From Actibacterium lipolyticum (GTDB lineage Bacteria > Pseudomonadota > Alphaproteobacteria > Rhodobacterales > Rhodobacteraceae): a DNA stretch of 64,000 nucleotides. Location: the NCBI RefSeq assembly GCF_900184935.1, contig NZ_FXYE01000002.1, forward strand, positions 310,001-374,000, read 5' to 3'. The notes below the pieces were generated by a model. That model worked only from the letters and a program-made list of their open reading frames with translations. It had not been told where the DNA came from and did not search any database. Positions 62,999 to 64,000 of this stretch are shown here, in pieces (within the stretch, counting starts at the first letter, position 1; each line of letters starts with the position of its first letter). The translations under genes were made by a program, and so were the position numbers.

Positions 62999-63784
62999 TC
63001 ATCCTGTCCCGACTACGCCGCCATCGATGACAAGAGCTTGCCCCGTCATCATTCGACTGGCTTTTGACGCTAAAAACAGCACACCATCAACTATGTCTTG
63101 CGGTGCCAAATGCTCTTTCAGGCACTGACGTGCCAAATGGGCGGCCAAATCTTCGGGCGTGGCCCACATTTCTTTTTGTTTTTGGGTCAGAACCCACCCC
63201 GGTGCCAGCGCATTGACCCGGATCGCCCCATCGCCAAATTCACGTGCCAACGAACGCGTCATGCCGTTGATGCCTGAATTTGCGGTCGTGTATACGGGAT
63301 ACCCGGCGTTCCCCATCATATAGCTGATCGACGAAAAGTTGATGATCGAACCGCCGCCTGCGGCGCGCATGCCTTGTTCAACGGCCTGACAGGCAAAGAA
63401 ATAGGCCTTCAGGTTGATCGCCATGGCCTTGTCCCAGAATTCCTCTGTCACCTCACTGGCTTTGTGGCGCAGGTCATTCGCTGCGTTGTTAACCAAGGTG
63501 GTGATCGGCCCATGCGCGGTTGCGGCGGAATTGATCGCTGATTTCAGCGCGGGGATGTCGGTAATATCGCACTGAATAAACAACGGACGCTGGCCGTGTT
63601 TTTCCTGCATTTCGTCACAGAAACGATTTGCATCAGAACGGCCCACAAAGGCCACCTTCGCGCCCTGCCCCAAAAAGCCATCCGTCAGCGCGGCACCAAT
63701 CCCCGAGCCGCCCCCGGTAATGAAAACCGAAGCCTCTTTCAGGTCATGAAACGTGGCGGTGGGCGAAATGTCAGAAACCGGCAT
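62999..63784 (-). CDS. SDR family oxidoreductase with Lys-to-Asn change in YxxxK
   Basis: This 261-aa short-chain dehydrogenase has the NAD(P) motif TGGGSGIG (23-30), NNA, and catalytic serine in NFSSISYMMG. The active-site tyrosine is at 165 (VYTTANSG), but the lysine four residues on is asparagine 169 (AAT codon, 63278-63280). In its operon with dgoK and dgoA it is a candidate galactose or galactonate dehydrogenase, yet the lost lysine questions its activity. Confidence 0.85.
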   Translation of the reverse strand: MPVSDISPTATFHDLKEASVFITGGGSGIGAALTDGFLGQGAKVAFVGRSDANRFCDEMQEKHGQRPLFIQCDITDIPALKSAINSAATAHGPITTLVNNAANDLRHKASEVTEEFWDKAMAINLKAYFFACQAVEQGMRAAGGGSIINFSSISYMMGNAGYPVYTTANSGINGMTRSLAREFGDGAIRVNALAPGWVLTQKQKEMWATPEDLAAHLARQCLKEHLAPQDIVDGVLFLASKASRMMTGQALVIDGGVVGTG

Positions 63785-63825
63785 AGCGTACTTTCATAGG
63801 TCAACGGAAAGGGCGTTTCGCTGTG

Positions 63826-64000
63826 TCATAGGCGGCGCCCTTCTATCACGTTCAAGGATTGCGGAAAGGCGAAGGGAAGTGAGAAACCGCCGCTCATCAA
63901 GGCCTGACCGGACAACGTAACCGGCCCATTTTTCAGCGCCGGTGCCCCGCGCGAAAAGCCCGGCGTGTCATGGGTCAGCAGGGAAATTTCATACATCGCT
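63826..64000 (-). CDS. Probable GH36 alpha-galactosidase, C-terminal end only
   Basis: The minus-strand frame is open from the right edge to a TGA at 63826. The visible 57 residues end with TLSGQALMSGGFSLPFAFPQ and VIEGRRL. This resembles the C-terminal beta domain of GH36 alpha-galactosidases, in which an SG-x-L-x(2)-G-x2-LP pattern is usual. The match is by eye on a short piece, so the family is tentative. It lies 41 bases upstream of the SDR gene in the same direction and probably heads or continues the galactose operon. Confidence 0.4.
   Translation of the reverse strand, partial: AMYEISLLTHDTPGFSRGAPALKNGPVTLSGQALMSGGFSLPFAFPQSLNVIEGRRL

Overview
The window is a GC-rich, gene-dense chromosomal segment of an alphaproteobacterium. 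The best fit is the Rhodobacteraceae (Roseobacter group). Pointers to this are the C4-type 5-aminolevulinate synthase, the full alphaproteobacterial sox operon with soxCD, the paired DUF3307/SatD-like genes, the bactofilin/M23 pair and the overall protein style. No phage, insertion sequence or CRISPR array was seen. There are four tRNA genes (two Asp, two Val) and no rRNA.

Left part (1-14000): a cell-envelope neighbourhood. It has an M23 peptidase (cut by the window edge) and a bactofilin, a DUF2189 membrane protein, prfB, the bifunctional PBP1A, a methyltransferase, an AmiC-type amidase, an aminotransferase, a BepA-like M48 protease, a Com1-like DsbA protein, ispG and a RodZ-like protein. 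Middle part (14100-36100): mainly housekeeping. It has hemA (with a perfect FNR box upstream), an M20 peptidase, tandem tRNA-Asp, adenine deaminase, a sulfotransferase bracketed by two identical tRNA-Val genes, an HU-like protein, lon (with a heat-shock-type promoter), tgt, two Fe-S assembly genes around a SatD/DUF3307 pair, tpiA, a decayed transporter gene, two GT2 glycosyltransferases, an Lrp regulator, ferredoxin-NADP reductase, a striking 11-residue-repeat protein, and infC with an ATA start.

Right part (36000-64000): three accessory metabolic modules. (1) phnCDE1E2 plus a hexapeptide acyltransferase for phosphonate uptake, without C-P lyase in view. (2) A complete thiosulfate-oxidation locus: soxR, soxS and a soxT/tsuA-like permease on the plus strand; soxV-W-X-Y-Z-A-B-C-D on the minus strand; a second SoxW-like thioredoxin after soxD; and a SoxH-like metallo-beta-lactamase-fold protein. 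SoxR has a cysteine pair with the spacing of the persulfide sensor SqrR. (3) A galactoside-use module: a binding-protein ABC transporter with a GH63-type hydrolase facing a convergent minus-strand operon of a probable GH36 alpha-galactosidase (cut by the right edge), an SDR oxidoreductase, KDGal kinase, KDPGal aldolase and a GH42 beta-galactosidase. Together these suggest import of an oligosaccharide or galactosyl-glycerol-like compound and oxidative (De Ley-Doudoroff) galactose breakdown.

The most unusual items are the DUF11-like domain inside an ABC permease, the lost catalytic lysine in the SDR, the 11-mer LEA-like acidic protein, the covarying hairpin repeat with a constant 17-nt tail, the tRNA-bracketed sulfotransferase and the ATA-initiated infC. 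All assignments come from reading the sequence; no database search was run.
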